Position numbers and translations under genes: made by a program
NCBI GenBank assembly: GCA_026168455.1
Contig: CM047426.1
Location: forward strand, 30,191,058 to 30,255,057
DNA from: Theocolax elegans
Taxonomy: Eukaryota; Arthropoda; Insecta; Hymenoptera; Cerocephalidae
DNA length: 64,000 nt
Direction of reading: 5' to 3'
Notes under the pieces: model-generated
Told to the model about the DNA's origin: nothing
The model's input: only the letters and a program-made list of their open reading frames with translations
Database searches by the model: none
In this document: one piece after another, positions 1 to 12,346 of the stretch
Position numbering within the stretch: the first letter of the stretch is position 1
Layout: the number at the start of each line of letters is the position of its first letter

Positions 1-3000
1 AGCCATTCTAGAAATTTGATCGGTGAGAACAGTCAGCCAACCATTCTTCCTTCCTTTCTTGTCTCGTCTTCTATACAGCTTGTGCGTGTATCAGCGCTCT
101 CGGAATCTCTCTCTCTTTCTCGTGTTTTCATTCCACAACGGATTCGAGGTACTACCAAGTTTGATTTGATTCCGCTTTCTTTCCATCCCCGATGTACGTA
201 GTCTTCTTCGACTTCTTCCTTTCTTTCGCCTCTCTTTCTTACGCGTTCATCTATCTCTTTTCTACGGAAACTACTTGCCTTTCGGAGTCTCTCGCTCTCT
301 ATTCCAGTGCTACAAATCTCGCACAGGGATAGGCAAAACAGAGAAAGAGTAGGAGAGATAAAGGGAGAGAACGTAGACACCGACTTTAAAAAATCCTTGA
401 CTCTGGGTTATTGGTAGTTTCCTAGGCGATCTAACCGGATGCGGGTATTGCCCGGAAAGATTTTATTCAAGAAGAGGAGTCGTCGTAGACGACAAGGAAA
501 GGAATAAGCCTTGTTACGATCTTCCTGTAGCCTTTTCTCAGAATTGCTATTACTTATTCTCCGTTGTTAATTCGCCGCGAATATTTTCTAAACTATCAAC
601 ACTGTTTGGATTCGATTAGTTTACAAATATTTTTTTAATTTTTATGACCATTGACGACAAAATTGTGTATAGGGTTGTAAACAAATATTTCGCAAATCGA
701 TTAAACATCATTTATAAATACTAAAAAATACCTCGAAATTTCAAAGTACAATTAGCTAAGAGACGTGAATTTTGATTTCTTCAATTTTCGGATAGTGTAC
801 ATTCAATCTAAGTCTTACAGACTTACCCAAGGGATAATTCAATTATCACTATTGAAAAATTAATTGTAAACTCTTATACTTTCTGAGAGGATGATAAGGA
901 CATTCGTCAATTCAAAGTAAGCACTCTAATTTTATTAAAATCAACTTTACAATGAAGAGAAAATACTGATCAAACAATTCGGCTCTAAAGTGGATTGTCT
1001 TTCACATTATTCAGCCTAGGACTTGCGTTGCATGTGCGATGACTTTAATTAGCTTTGGGATGAAGGTGATGAGTATTACACAGTAAAGCCGTGGCCGAGG
1101 GTGGGAGAGGATGCGTCACTGCATAAAATCCAGCGGATAAGGTGGCTATTGCAAAGAGGGTCAAAGGGGACATAGGTATAAGGAGTAGGGGATATTATGT
1201 CGGCGATTTCGAGAGGATAGGCTTGTTTGCATGGTCATTCTCCGTGCAACCATCATCATGGTCAGTGGTCTCGACCCTAGCCCGGGTCATTACTTGGACA
1301 GCAAACATACTTCAACCCCTGGTCAGCCCCTTTGCCAGCTCCTTCCTTCTCCTGATCTTTCTCTTCCCGCATTTTCTATTCCCCATCACCGCTATGCCGG
1401 CGTTCCGTATCAGCATAAGATTTGTATTTAAATGACCTCCCATTAATCTGTGAGAGGCTGACAATAGAGTGTGTACAACTCTCTAAGACGAAATTGAAAA
1501 TTCGGGAACTTGGTCAGCATTTTCAGAAATTTATTATCAATTCGATTATTCTCCGACTCATCCTAGGCTACAATAGCCATTAGAATTATTGAGCTCTAAA
1601 GTATCTATTCTAGGGCGATACAACTAAATGAAGAGGCATTGGAGATAATAATAATAATTTATTGTGACTATTAATAATTTAATGAATTTAAATAATTTGT
1701 ATGAATACGACTTCGTATTATTTATTTTATTTATTATTATCAATTGACGTAATGAAGCCGGTATAGAAAAAAATGTAATATATATAACGCAATGAGTAGT
1801 CTATAAATGCAATAGAAAAAGAAAATAGCTTCCAAATTTTGAGAAGAACTTGTGCAGAAGTTTACTTGTCAAATCGATAGAATGACCAAAAGTCTTTTCT
1901 TCGTAGAACTTTCTCGAGGTTCAAGGAAGTGGCCATCGCGGGTATGTTATAAAAGGGTGAGAAGAGGACGAAGAAGAAAGTCGCCTAAGATATGTCCGCA
2001 AATAATAGAAAGAGAAGCGGAAAGACTAAGAGTAAGAGGAGGTAGAGACAGGTCGCGAAGGGAGAGATTGAGGTTTAAGCACGTTCTCACCCTTGGCGCT
2101 GGTCACGAGGACCCTCCGTAGTCCTAACGAGCGGCTTTGTCATTTCTCGGTACTCTATTTCTTTGTGCATACGGCAACCTTCGTCTTGTTTCTGTAGGTT
2201 GATTACGAACTGTTCCTTCGGTTCTGCTGGTCATTTCTATTTATTATACAAATTTAATGACGATCGATTAATTATATCAATTATCATTGTATGCTCAGAA
2301 ACTCAGTAAAAATTCATTAATTTACCTAGCTAAAATATAACATAAAATTTACTTGCTTGCGAAAAATCAACAAGAATTTCGTGGCACAATTAAAAAACTA
2401 CAAAAATGTAATTTATATTATTTCACGAATTATTATGATATCTAAAAGAAACTTTGGATTTTTGAGCGTTATTGTTATAAAGGTTATTTAAATGAAGTAA
2501 AAAACACGAGTTCCATACGAAAAGTAAAACTGATTAACATTAAAGAAAAAGCATGGGCTTTCCGTATACACTCGCATTACACGAGGAAAAGTCACAAACG
2601 ACAGTTTGCCGGACAGTTTCTTGCAGCTCTCAATCCAAACGAGGACAGGCCCCTGGCAGCAAGAGACAGCTTGGAAATTACACGTGCGCTAGCTGCTACC
2701 TCGGTGTCGCGCCCTGGGAGTTGGCAATCAGTCAGTGTGCGCGCTTTTCCAGGTGATCCCCGCCCTACGACTAGGGGACGTTCCATCACTTCCGGTCGTG
2801 ATATATGCGCACGAATGCTTCTCCACTATGGCGCGAATTGCCCATGAATATATGAATCGAAGCCGAGCCAAGGTTGTATATGCACGATGGATGAAGAAGG
2901 ATTCACGTATTTCCATCTTTTACCCTTAGACCTCCATTTCACAATTTCATGGAATTAACGCAAATGAGAAATTTCTAAAACGCAAAATACCGTATGCATA

Positions 3001-4595
3001 GATGAATTAGAAACGCAATTTTTCCAGCTCTTTATCTATGTATGCAAAATAAAGATAACTTTAAAATTATAAATAAGCTTCATATGCATATCGTGCACGG
3101 AAAGAAAAAGTTTAGTGTAACTTACAGAAATTATGGTAAAATTTACTGAAACTTTGTATGTGTTTTAAACATTATATTGTTATTTTAACAATTTGATTTT
3201 AATTTATTATCATATTTGAGAAAAAGTAATTTAGTAACATAATTGCGTATAGAACATAACTCGAAGGGCACGTAAGCACGAAAGCTCGGAAGTAGAGCTA
3301 GGCAAGTCATTGTTTTACGGGATACTCCTGAACGTACAACTGGCCCTCACGATTTTACTTTCCTCGTGGTCTCGAAGAGGCGTAAGTCCAAGGCTTTGGG
3401 AGAGGCAGAGGGGCTTAACGAGTCGCGGGGCGCGCTACTCGCACGAAACTGAGCTCTCGCGATATTACAGGGTGGTAATGGAGTTAATTGCCGGCACAGG
3501 GAACGACGACGGTGTCGGTGGAGGTGGCGGTCGGGGAGCCGGGCTTACAACTTGAGACACGCCGTGCACCTGATACCAACAAATTGCCCCGGTTCTTACC
3601 TTACGCGGCCGAGTTTATCCTAAAGACGCGAGCCGGCCATTACGAGGGTGCTGGCAGAGGAGCGGAGACACGACGAGCGGAGGAGTAAAATCTCACTCGT
3701 TGAGAGGGTGCGCTTGAATAAGAAAGCGAAGAAGGGTCAAGTGCTTGTCTTGCTCGGATTGCCAACCAACTCCCGAAATTACACGGTGCGTTAACTGCTC
3801 GCCGCTTTCTTCTGCTATTTCTATTCACAATATTAACAAGAGGGCTGCTTTCCTCGTTCACTCGAACTTGGATTTGAGATTTTAATTTCGGCTTTTGTTT
3901 AATTTCTTTAAACGTCGTACAGATATATTATTAAATTTTACGTATTTAAATTTTGATATGGAAAAAATAATCGCACAAATTCATTTCTTTACGGTACTAC
4001 TCTTTATCTACAAATGTTCCAATATTGTTGAAATTAGAACTCATTAGAGCTATTTGTATATATCAATGTCTTTTCATCAATTATTAACTATTATATCGTA
4101 ACCGTTTGAAATTTGTTAGTGTCAGGTATAAGTATAAGGTACGGCAAAATTTTCATTTTGATTAGAGATTATATTTGCAATAAGTTAATAATCCGGACTA
4201 CCGTCTCGCAGGTTACTTTTACTTACTTATGGAGTAACCCTTGATTGGCGTAATCATCTTAACTTTTGTCTCATTACTTCACGTCTGATTAGTGCGTGCA
4301 AATGAATATGACCCGACAAACGAAATATATTAGCGTTCTCGTGGGCTGGCCGCTCGACTCTTGATTTATAATGGAATTTGCGAGGGATTAACCGTCGTGC
4401 GATCCCATGGCAGTCTCTCTCTCTGTCGTTTGAAAGTTAGCGGGCTGAAAGTGTGAAGCCGTGAAAGTACAACGCGGGACAAAGTGAGTCTGGGTCGCCA
4501 AGAGAGAGGGACACGAAGGTAAAGAGCGAATGCGCGTGAGCACCACCGACTGTAGTAGTATCCCGTTGTCCGCGTAATTCGTCGCAGGACCGTCC

Positions 4596-4642
4596 AGAGA
4601 GCGAGAGAGAGAGGGAGAGAGAGAGGGAGAGAGAGAGAGAGC
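4596..4642. repeat. GA-rich microsatellite, interrupted (GA/GAGG)n
   Basis: A purine-only run of GA units with GG interruptions about 47 bp long, inside a GC-richer island. Its reverse complement creates the artificial Ser-Leu repeats seen in minus-strand open frames here. Confidence 0.9.
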
Positions 4643-5726
4643 ACACAGAGGAACGCGAAATAGGATAATGCTTTAGTACAAGTCCCGTTCTCTCTTTCGG
4701 GCTTGCTAAGGGACGATGGTGGCGCGTAACACAGAAAAGACATTAACCGTGTGCACTGGCAACGCGGGGCTACTGTATTAGAGGAGAGCGAGAAAGATCT
4801 ATCCGTATGTTAGCTTGCCTGACATATATATGTGTATATGTACTACGTGGATGGGACTGTGAAAGAGAAACCGCGAGAACCATTGGTCGCTCGATGACTA
4901 TACCTATTCCGTTAAAACCGTTCAATCCTGCTGACTTTCACCAAATGCCGGAAGACGAAAATCATCCGCGGGTACTTTGAACTATAATAATTATCAACTA
5001 GAGTATGAATTATTTTATGGTATTTGATGCTTCAATTTCAATTATGTTAAATTTCAAATTACTAAATAAATTGTTTTAATAAACATGTAAAATTATGATT
5101 AGTTACGACGAAATATTTGCCTAAAAAGTCTACCAAATTTTAATACTAAATTTTCGTTAAAATTTTATCTAATTCATATTTTTTCCATAACTCTTGTCCA
5201 AATTGAGATATTTGAGCTTTTTTTTTAATCTATGTTTAATTGATCTCAACTGTTGAATGAATTTCAGTTTGAGTATCTACGTCTATTTCTTTCCGAGCTA
5301 TTGGCGATTAAATTTAAGCATAATTTTTCACATTTTTTTGTTAACTGCGTATAACTTTCGTCAGCCTATGAGATTGAATTTCATATGAATTCTTTCATAT
5401 TTGAGTACCAGAAAACAGCTCTCAAAGTTGCAACGAAATCCGTTTCCCAGAAGGTAGAAACCCTCCTTGTTAGTAATTATGTGTAAATACAATGAATGGT
5501 AAAAAGTGACTGACCTTGAATCTTATATACGTAAAAGTAATAGCAATATAATAGCAATACTTTTGTAAAAGGAAATCGTAATTTTGGAATACGTTTTCTT
5601 ACAAAAATGTGAAAAAGCTCTCATAACTCATTATCATGGGCCTTCTATCAAATATTGTATGCTATTAAAATAAAATCATATGTTCAAAACGTATTTTTAA
5701 CAAGTGCTTTCTTAGCAAAGACATCG

Positions 5727-5807
5727 CATGACCTCCGTCGCTGATTAGCACCAATTTCGGAGCATAAAAAGAGCGACGTTAAAATAATAAAAAAGAAATA
5801 TGTTCAA
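5727..5807 (+). repeat. Dispersed repeat family, copy 1
   Basis: This segment carries the core CTGATTAGCACCAA preceded by a GACCTCC-G-CG context and followed by AGCATAAAAAGAG, GACGTTAAA and an A-rich stretch. The same order of blocks recurs on the minus strand at 32244-32325 and on the plus strand at 47490-47555. Three diverged copies in 64 kb imply a mobile or formerly mobile family. No open reading frame or clear ends were found. Confidence 0.6.
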
Positions 5808-5917
5808 ATCCAGGTTTAAAAAAAAAAATTAATTAAAAATAGATAAATATATTAAAAAAAGTTAGCTTAAGTATTTCAAGTTCTGTAGTTGAATTATATA
5901 ATCGTATAAGGTAATTT

Positions 5918-6180
5918 TAAAAATGAAAAAACTTGATCTCTTCGAGCTAGTACTTTTTAATTATTGCCAACGTTTCGACTGTCTCACACGTTTGTACGGT
6001 CATCTTCAGGACTCTGATAAACAATAATTTAACAAAAATAACAACTATGCACTTGTAATAAACATAGTAAAACATAAGAATTTACACAATAAAATCTCAC
6101 TCTCACCTTACACTAAGCTATAATCTAATTCTATTCTGTATCGTAGAAGAGTCAAAATCACATTGGTATTAAGCTAGTGT
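5918..6180 (-). repeat. Penelope-like pLTR, copy in the orientation of the coding fragment
   Basis: On the minus strand this lies just 3' of the endonuclease frame. It is an inverted copy of about 6771-7170 apart from the insertion at 6970-7106. Shared blocks include the TGTTTATCAGAG segment, the CTGAAGATGACCG ribozyme-like segment, and the CTCGAAGAGATCAAG segment close to the element end. Divergence is modest, with scattered substitutions and a few small indels. Confidence 0.75.
5972..6009 (-). ncRNA. Hammerhead-ribozyme-like core in the left pLTR
   Basis: On the minus strand the order is CTGAAGA (6009-6003), GACCGT (6001-5996), a loop, ACAGTC (5982-5977), then GAAAC (5976-5972). This matches the conserved hammerhead core CUGANGA, stem II, GAAA. 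Stem II has one C-A mismatch. Penelope-like elements are known to carry hammerhead motifs in their pLTRs. I could not fold a convincing stem III or place a cleavage site by eye, so activity is unproven. Confidence 0.5.
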
Positions 6181-6280
6181 CAAGGTTTGAACGGAGTCGT
6201 GAGCAACGCAATTTGTATACAAACATATACATAATATATGTGTGGACTTCTCCTTCCACCCGTCCTTTATACAAAATTCG

Positions 6281-6770
6281 CTAATAATACAATACATATG
6301 AAAAGTAAACGAAACTACTTTGTTTATCTAATATTTGTACATTATCAAAATTAAAATTATGAGACGTATCAGCAACGTGTTGAAACAATACGGATCTATC
6401 GTTTGAAGTTCTAATACAATACTGGTGTTCACTTAAACGTTTTCTTAAGCATCTGCTTGTTTGTCCAATATAATTTGCATCGCAATTTTTACAATCGATT
6501 TTGTATATAACACAAGATTGCTCTAATTTATCTGTCTTATCTTTGCCTAAAATAATTATATTATAAAATTTATGTGTCAAACAATAAATTGGAGAGACAG
6601 AAAACTTTCTCAAAATTGCATTTAAATTAGTTGTTAAGTTTTGTATATATGGTAAACAAGTTTGAGGTATTATGTTTTTTCTAGCTGAGTTGTCAATACT
6701 GTTATCATTATCATTAGATATTTTACACAATCTTTTTCTGATATGTATATGAACGAATTTGTCAGGGTAA
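6281..6770 (-). pseudogene. GIY-YIG endonuclease domain of a Penelope-like element (5'-truncated)
   Basis: The frame is open on the minus strand from about 6770, where it runs into the inverted repeat, to a stop at 6281. There is no genuine start codon at its upstream edge. The protein contains a Cys-x2-Cys segment followed by YIGQTSR, then LRKRLSEH, typical of the GIY-YIG nuclease at the C terminus of Penelope-like polyproteins. The upstream part reads as the linker region between reverse transcriptase and endonuclease. The domain normally nicks target DNA for retrotransposition. The RT domain is absent, so this fragment cannot mobilise on its own. It could be any GIY-YIG protein, but the flanking pLTRs and ribozyme motif favour Penelope. 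Confidence 0.8.
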
Positions 6771-6936
6771 TAGTTAATACCAATGTGATTTTGACTCTTC
6801 TACGATAGAGAGTAGAATTAGATTATAGCTTAGTGTAAGGTGTGATTGAGTGTTTATTGTGTAATTTCTTATGTTTTACTATGTTTATTCCAAGTAGATA
6901 GTTGTTACTTTTGTTAAATTATTGTTTATCAGAGCC

Positions 6937-7115
6937 CTGAAGATGACCGTATAAAGGTGTGAGACGGTCCCTAGTAGAAATTTACCATTTAAAGGTTAAA
7001 TAAAACTCTAATTTTGCCATTAATTGGGCATTGATTGGGCATTTTATGACACTTGGCCATTTTTTGGCTTAAAAAACGTTACACTTATGGTCAGATTTCT
7101 ACTAGGGGTCGAAAC
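6937..7115 (+). ncRNA. Hammerhead-like core in the right pLTR, split by an insertion
   Basis: CTGAAGA (6937-6943), GACCGT (6945-6950) and ACGGTC (6964-6969) form a fully paired stem II. The GAAAC expected directly after it appears only at 7111-7115, after the 137-bp insertion and its 4-bp duplication. Removing the insertion plus one GGTC restores the order seen in the left arm. Confidence 0.5.
6970..7106. mobile_element. 137-bp terminal-inverted-repeat element nested in the pLTR
   Basis: The ends are CCTAGTAGAAAT and ATTTCTACTAGG, perfect inverted repeats of 12 bp. The same 4 bp, GGTC, flank both sides (6966-6969 and 7107-7110) and are present once in the uninterrupted left-arm counterpart as AGTC. 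No coding frame is present. The inner sequence has a repeated TTGGGCATT pair. This is a MITE-like non-autonomous element. Its superfamily was not identified. Confidence 0.7.
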
Positions 7116-7186
7116 GTTTGCAATAATTAAAAAGAACTAGCTCGAAGAGATCAAGCTTTTTCATTTTTAATATTTCAAGTTCTGTA

Positions 7187-8660
7187 ATAATAATAGCAGA
7201 AACTAGTTATTTCTGTTAAATAATAATACAAATTTTTAAAAATGTTTAAATATTTTAAAAATCTGATTAGTTAGATTTTAAATTATTTATTTTCAACTGT
7301 AAATGTACAATATTAATTAATATTATAATTGGACGTTTCTTGTTAAATGTTCATATTAAAAAATCTATTCTGATACAATTGAAAACTTTTTGTTAATTTT
7401 AAACCGAACATTTTATAAATTTAATTTTTTTACGTAGAAGCGATAAATTTCAATTTAATGTGAAAAACCTGCTTTTTAGTGAAATTTTCATTATTTTCAT
7501 TGTTTTGTATGCCTATTTATAAATAAATTGTTTGAATGATAAAGTGGCCAAAATATGAAAGTTTTGTAAATTTGAAATGAACATTTTATACATTTCAGCT
7601 TGTTATATACTTCAGGCTATTGTTAAAAAAACGTCATTACTTTCATCGTGCTTGTATGTTTATTTTTGAAAAAATGCTCCGATCATAGTATTCAATAATT
7701 AAAGGTATTAGGTATAATTTTGAAACGAACATTTCTTAAAATTTTTACATAAGAATGATACTTTTTCAAATAATCTATAAAATACGATTTAACGATATTT
7801 TAGAAATTTAAAATTGATTAATTTGTTAGCAATATAGTGGAAATTGAACCATGTACTTGTTATATTATGGGAAGAATACTCTATAAAATTAAATTCATGC
7901 ATATATTTAGGTAGGGCCTAAAATTACTTCTACGACACATAATTTTTGTTTGTATGTTAGTATATATCGATTTTCAAGGTATCAATATATTGTATAGGAT
8001 GGTGAAAATATGAGTCATTCCCATATAACGGTAACATTTGAATGATTATCGTTAATTGTCAGTTAACTGTAAGCAATTGAATTCGTACTGATTTTTCCCT
8101 AAATATGTATTATAGTAGTTAATTAAGACATATGAATGAAGTCTCATGTGAATGATTCGCAATGGTTTTTCGTAATTTTATACAAGAAAAGAAATCTCAA
8201 AGTTGCAAGATAATCCGTGTTCCAAGGGTATGACACTATCCAAGTGAGTCAATGGAACTTCGTGAACTATTGTAAGTTTCATTATATTTTCATCGGGACT
8301 TCTACCTTTCTTCTTCGTCACCTACTCATCTCGAATTACATTGAACACGCGATCACGCCAAATCGCTGGGAACTTATTTTACTTGCCTACATTGATCGGT
8401 TCGTGTTTCGTAAATTACAGCTGAATAATTTGATAGAATCATATTACATCTGTGATGCGACTGGATGTCTATAATAGGATTTATCAACTTCACATTTATT
8501 TTGTCTACGGCGTTTTCTTCTTGGAATTTAACGGGTATTTATTTTATTTTGTATTGCATTTATATTTAATTACGCAGCACGAAATTTTACGATGAATAAT
8601 TTTAAAATTCGAAAGAAAAATAAAATGTTGAGCTTAAACTTGTATTTTAAAACTAATTAT
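7187..8660. other. AT-rich DNA with no supported gene
   Basis: Long A/T-rich sequence with no recognisable coding frame. The 85-residue frame at 8217-8474 matches no family I know. A segment near 8185-8225 weakly resembles 5415-5455 (shared CTCAAAGTTGCAA), suggesting a very old repeat. Confidence 0.5.
7330..7790. repeat. Diverged tandem repeat, unit about 145-170 bp
   Basis: GAACATTT-containing blocks recur near 7408, 7581 and 7728. Between them a CATTATTTTCATTGTTTTGTATG block (near 7487) is matched by a similar block near 7635. Two to three diverged units can be aligned by eye. It looks like an old local duplication or satellite fragment. Confidence 0.4.
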
Positions 8661-11600
8661 ACGTAGTTGGACAGGGTGTAAAAACATCAGTTTGAAAGTA
8701 AGCTCATGTGTAAGCAAACACTGACCTAGCCGTTAGAAGTGCATAATACATAGAAGTACTGTGAATCATGCGAATGTCTCTCGACTTTAAAATATTTATC
8801 CAGGAGATTAGCGTGAATCTAAACTTTGTTAGAGGGACTCGGAAAATCAGAGGCAGATTTGAAAATCCGAATTTAGGACGGGCGTGAGAGGGAAGATCGC
8901 GCTCGCGAGGGTTCGTTTGGAGCGTGCATCGGTCCTAATTAAATGGATAACGAGCGTCGGTTAAATCCGGTTCCTTCGGACGCTGTACTACCAGATAGAG
9001 TGAAGTAATAGTTATTAGGGAGGTACGAGAGAAAGCTCCGAGGAGCCGCGCCAAAAGCTACGAACGCCATTATCGTTGCCGCAGGAAATCATAATCGAGA
9101 AATTGAAGAGCCGTCTGGGTCCGCAAAACGCGTATACGGAAAATCAAAGTTCCAGTGGTATTAAATGTTAATGAGAGTATAGCCTCTGTGTGTTCAAAAG
9201 CTTTTCCACGTTTATATGTCGAAGTACTTACGTATTAGCTAGTACATCAATATATGACGGGAAGAATATTTTTCTCCGGTGGAGCAGGTTAATAGTTCGC
9301 TTAGATAAATCATTCGTTTACCCTAAACGATCAAATCGATGCTATATTTATCATTAATTGTAAATCAGGTTATTATAAGATAAGAAAATAAGACAATGCT
9401 CTCGAGCATTCTCGCTCGAACAATTTCGTTATTGCTGACAAACAGTTTACCGCTATCACTCAAGCCAAATTAGAAAGTTGAGCTGGTGCAGGTGGTTATC
9501 GGTACAATTCAGACTTGAATTCTGAACGCAAGTAACGAAAGAAAGTCCATCGATGTCGGATTAAAGAATAGGCGGCCAATTTTCCCCACATCCAGTATAG
9601 ACTCGGAGGAGAGTCAAGTAAAACGAGAGAAAGAAGAAAAACAGAACGAGCGAGCGAACGGGCGAACGAGCGAATGAGTGAACGAGGCGCTCTTGCGAAG
9701 TGAACTTTAAATTCTCGCTCCGCGACCCTTAATCCGCGGCTTAGAGGGTTTAACCCCCACGAATAGCTCGTCAGGACGCCCGTTGCTTTCTCCCTTACCA
9801 GGCTCGAGGTGGCCCGCGCTACGAGAGCAGGTTTATTAGCACCCGGATTTCGAAATTCTTTTCATCGGTCGGGACAAGCGAGGAGCGCCCTCTCCTTCGC
9901 CGTTTACATAAGTGAGTTCCCCAGATTGCCTTTTTGATATGTAGATAAGGGGGTGGGACCGTTGCTCTCGTGCCGTTTACGCCCCCGTGCTTTTCTCACC
10001 CGCGCGCTCGAGAGAAAACCTCGCGCCTCGTTTTCCGCGACGCTTTTACCGGGTACTCGGCACCTTCGCTCGAGCAACCACCCAAAACCAGGCGAAACGA
10101 GGTGCCGAACGAGTTTTATACTTTCCTCGTTAAAGGTTTTCGAATAATTTCCATCTTATAAACGCGATAATGTTTTCTCTTCCTCTTTCACGTGTCTCTG
10201 TTTCAACAAAGTAATGCTAATGTGCATTTTTAAAGAACCTGATTACGTTTTTCATCCTTTTCCTATCTTTTCCATTTTATATCGTATTATTATTTATAAT
10301 AATAATATACGATATAAGTTAACGCAAACAACCGTAAAAAATTCTACTTTGCACATGATTAATTTTAAGTGAATTAACTAATTCTAAAATTAATTATACT
10401 AATAACAAGAAAATAATCGCAAATGAGAGAGTGATGCCTTTCGTAACAGTAAGACAATATATCATGCAGTTTGAATCAGCTTTATTTTAACACTTATTTG
10501 CAATTAATGAAAAATTGCAAGTATATAATCTCTACAAGTGTAATCAGGTTTAACTAAGTACTTATTACTTAATGACAGACTTTTCAGTTAGGTGTTTACA
10601 TAAAAGCTGATAAAAATTCGATACCGTGTGATAAATGTTTTATGTTTCTATGTAAAGTTATTATTTATAGTGATAAAGGATTAGTAATTGGATACTTCTC
10701 ATAAATTAGATATAATATGATGTAGTATGAAAAAGAGAATCCAAATCTATATATATAATTATTTCTCTGTATTATCTCTGTAATAATAGTGATTTGCAAA
10801 ATAAAAATAATTTATATTGTTATATATATTTATGCGGTTACATTAAAATGTAAGCTTAGTATAAACGGTTTCTTGGATAATTTCTTTCTACAGAAAAGCA
10901 TATTATCGTACCTTAGCCGCAGACTTATTCCGTTCTCAATATTTCCGAATCATCAACGTCGCCGCAGACGCGATTTCCTCGACGGAAATCGCAAGTTAGA
11001 TCGTGGTAATCGTCCGACGCTAGCCGACGTTTCCTCGGAACCCAGTCAGGACGGAGGTAAAGGAGAGAAGAAGGAAAATTATGAGAGAAGGGCACGGGCA
11101 TGACCGGGGATATAAACAAATTACACGCGAATGGTTTCTTGGCGGTGATTAGCGGTAAACCTCGTTAGGAAAGTTTCGCCCTGCCGTCGCCGCGCCTGCA
11201 CACTCCAAGACAACGTTACCAACACTACGTCGTACAACAGACCAAATTGTGACTTTCTTGTACCTTCTCTTGTGCCTTCTGTTCGATAAAACAATAAAAA
11301 GATGTCCTGTTCAAAAGAAAAAATTTATAGTCATCGAATGTTTTTTTTTATTTATTTTGTAGACTAAGTATCATTTAATGTTTAATCGTTATAATTTATT
11401 TTATTGTTCCCATGATAAATGTAGAGAAATTTTCGATCGTTCTTTTATCAGTTAAAATAATTTTACACAATTGCAGTGTCTTGCTTTTACTGCGATGGAA
11501 ACTACTATGGAGTTTAAATAAGCATTTATAAAAGTAAAAATGTGAGACTGATTAGTACTGTATAATCAAAGAAAATACACACTTTGATAAGGAATTAAGT

Positions 11601-12346
11601 ACTGAGCCAAATATATCATTAGTTTTCTATACCATTTATGCTTTTTGTTCTTCAATTTATCATTTAATTATGATATAATATGATTTTAATTATCATTAAT
11701 ACATTAAAATACATTAAAATCTCAGATATTCTAGAATACTTATAATTATATTATATAATTTTGTTAAATATAGAAACATTAAAACCCGATAAAGAATGGA
11801 GACTAGTTTAAACCCCGAAAATATATAGGACAAAGTGAGTTGTCGCAACTAGGGAGAATAAAAGGATTCGATCGTAGAGGATCCGAGCGTAGAGTTTGGA
11901 ATATGAAACATCGCACCGACCGAGTTGATGGAGTGACGAAGGCCGGGGAAGGTGGAATCGCGTTTGCGTGGTCTATATATCTATGGGCATTGGGTAATCA
12001 CGCGACAGACAATTACACCGAGTCCCTCCGAGAGTCCAGTCATTCGAGTGAGAACGAGTGAGAGCTGACCAAAGGATTAAGAGACTCTACTCTGCTAGCC
12101 AATTCCTTTGTCCCGTGGTTTTTCTTTTGTAGTTCTCGAATCTCTACAGTCCTAACACGTATACTCTTTTCTTTTGTATTTCACGTTCTCATTTGATCTC
12201 TGATTAAAATTGACTCCAAGTAAATTCTTGCTTTATTTTCGGTTTTACGATTGAACGACTGAAAAATACTTTTTCAACTTTAACAAAGAGTTCAAGCTTT
12301 ATTTTTAAAATGCAGTTATTATTTTCAAAATTTCCACCATGAATTA
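8660..12346. other. Intergenic or intronic DNA with GC-richer islands, no supported gene
   Basis: GC-richer islands lie at about 8750-9150, 9530-10140, 10900-11230 and 11800-12130, separated by AT-rich DNA. Open frames are short and overlap on both strands. Positions 9645-9690 hold a short tetranucleotide-like run of GAAC/GAGC units. A small A/T hairpin lies at about 10278-10317. Confidence 0.5.

Larger units (their letters stand above)
1..5871. other. Intergenic or intronic DNA with no supported gene
   Basis: AT-rich DNA alternates with GC-richer stretches at about 1-560, 1070-1440, 1850-2220, 2550-2930, 3260-3860 and 4330-4990. The open frames here (up to 125 residues) are Ser/Leu/Arg-rich translations of CT- or GA-biased sequence, overlap on opposite strands and resemble no family I recognise. 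No tRNA-like structure was found. The stretch from about 5000 to 5870 is AT-rich and holds one copy of a dispersed repeat, listed separately. Confidence 0.6.
5888..7170 (-). mobile_element. 5'-truncated Penelope-like retroelement with inverted terminal repeats
   Basis: The inserted unit is bounded by an identical 16-bp direct repeat, TATTTCAAGTTCTGTA, at 5872-5887 and 7171-7186, read as a target-site duplication. The left arm (about 5918-6180) and right arm (about 6771-7170, including a later 137-bp insertion) are inverted copies of one sequence of roughly 250 bp. Between them is a minus-strand GIY-YIG endonuclease frame. In Penelope-like elements the pLTR copies are often partial or inverted, which fits this layout. 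The reverse transcriptase part is missing, so the copy is 5'-truncated and non-autonomous. About 30 bp between the left duplication and the arm has no counterpart on the right. Confidence 0.8.

Noticed and set aside
20..45. Resemblance between CGGTGAGAACAGTCAGCCAA near the window start and 28656-28680
   Set aside because: Only about 25 bases are similar, with differences and no extension on either side, so it may be chance.
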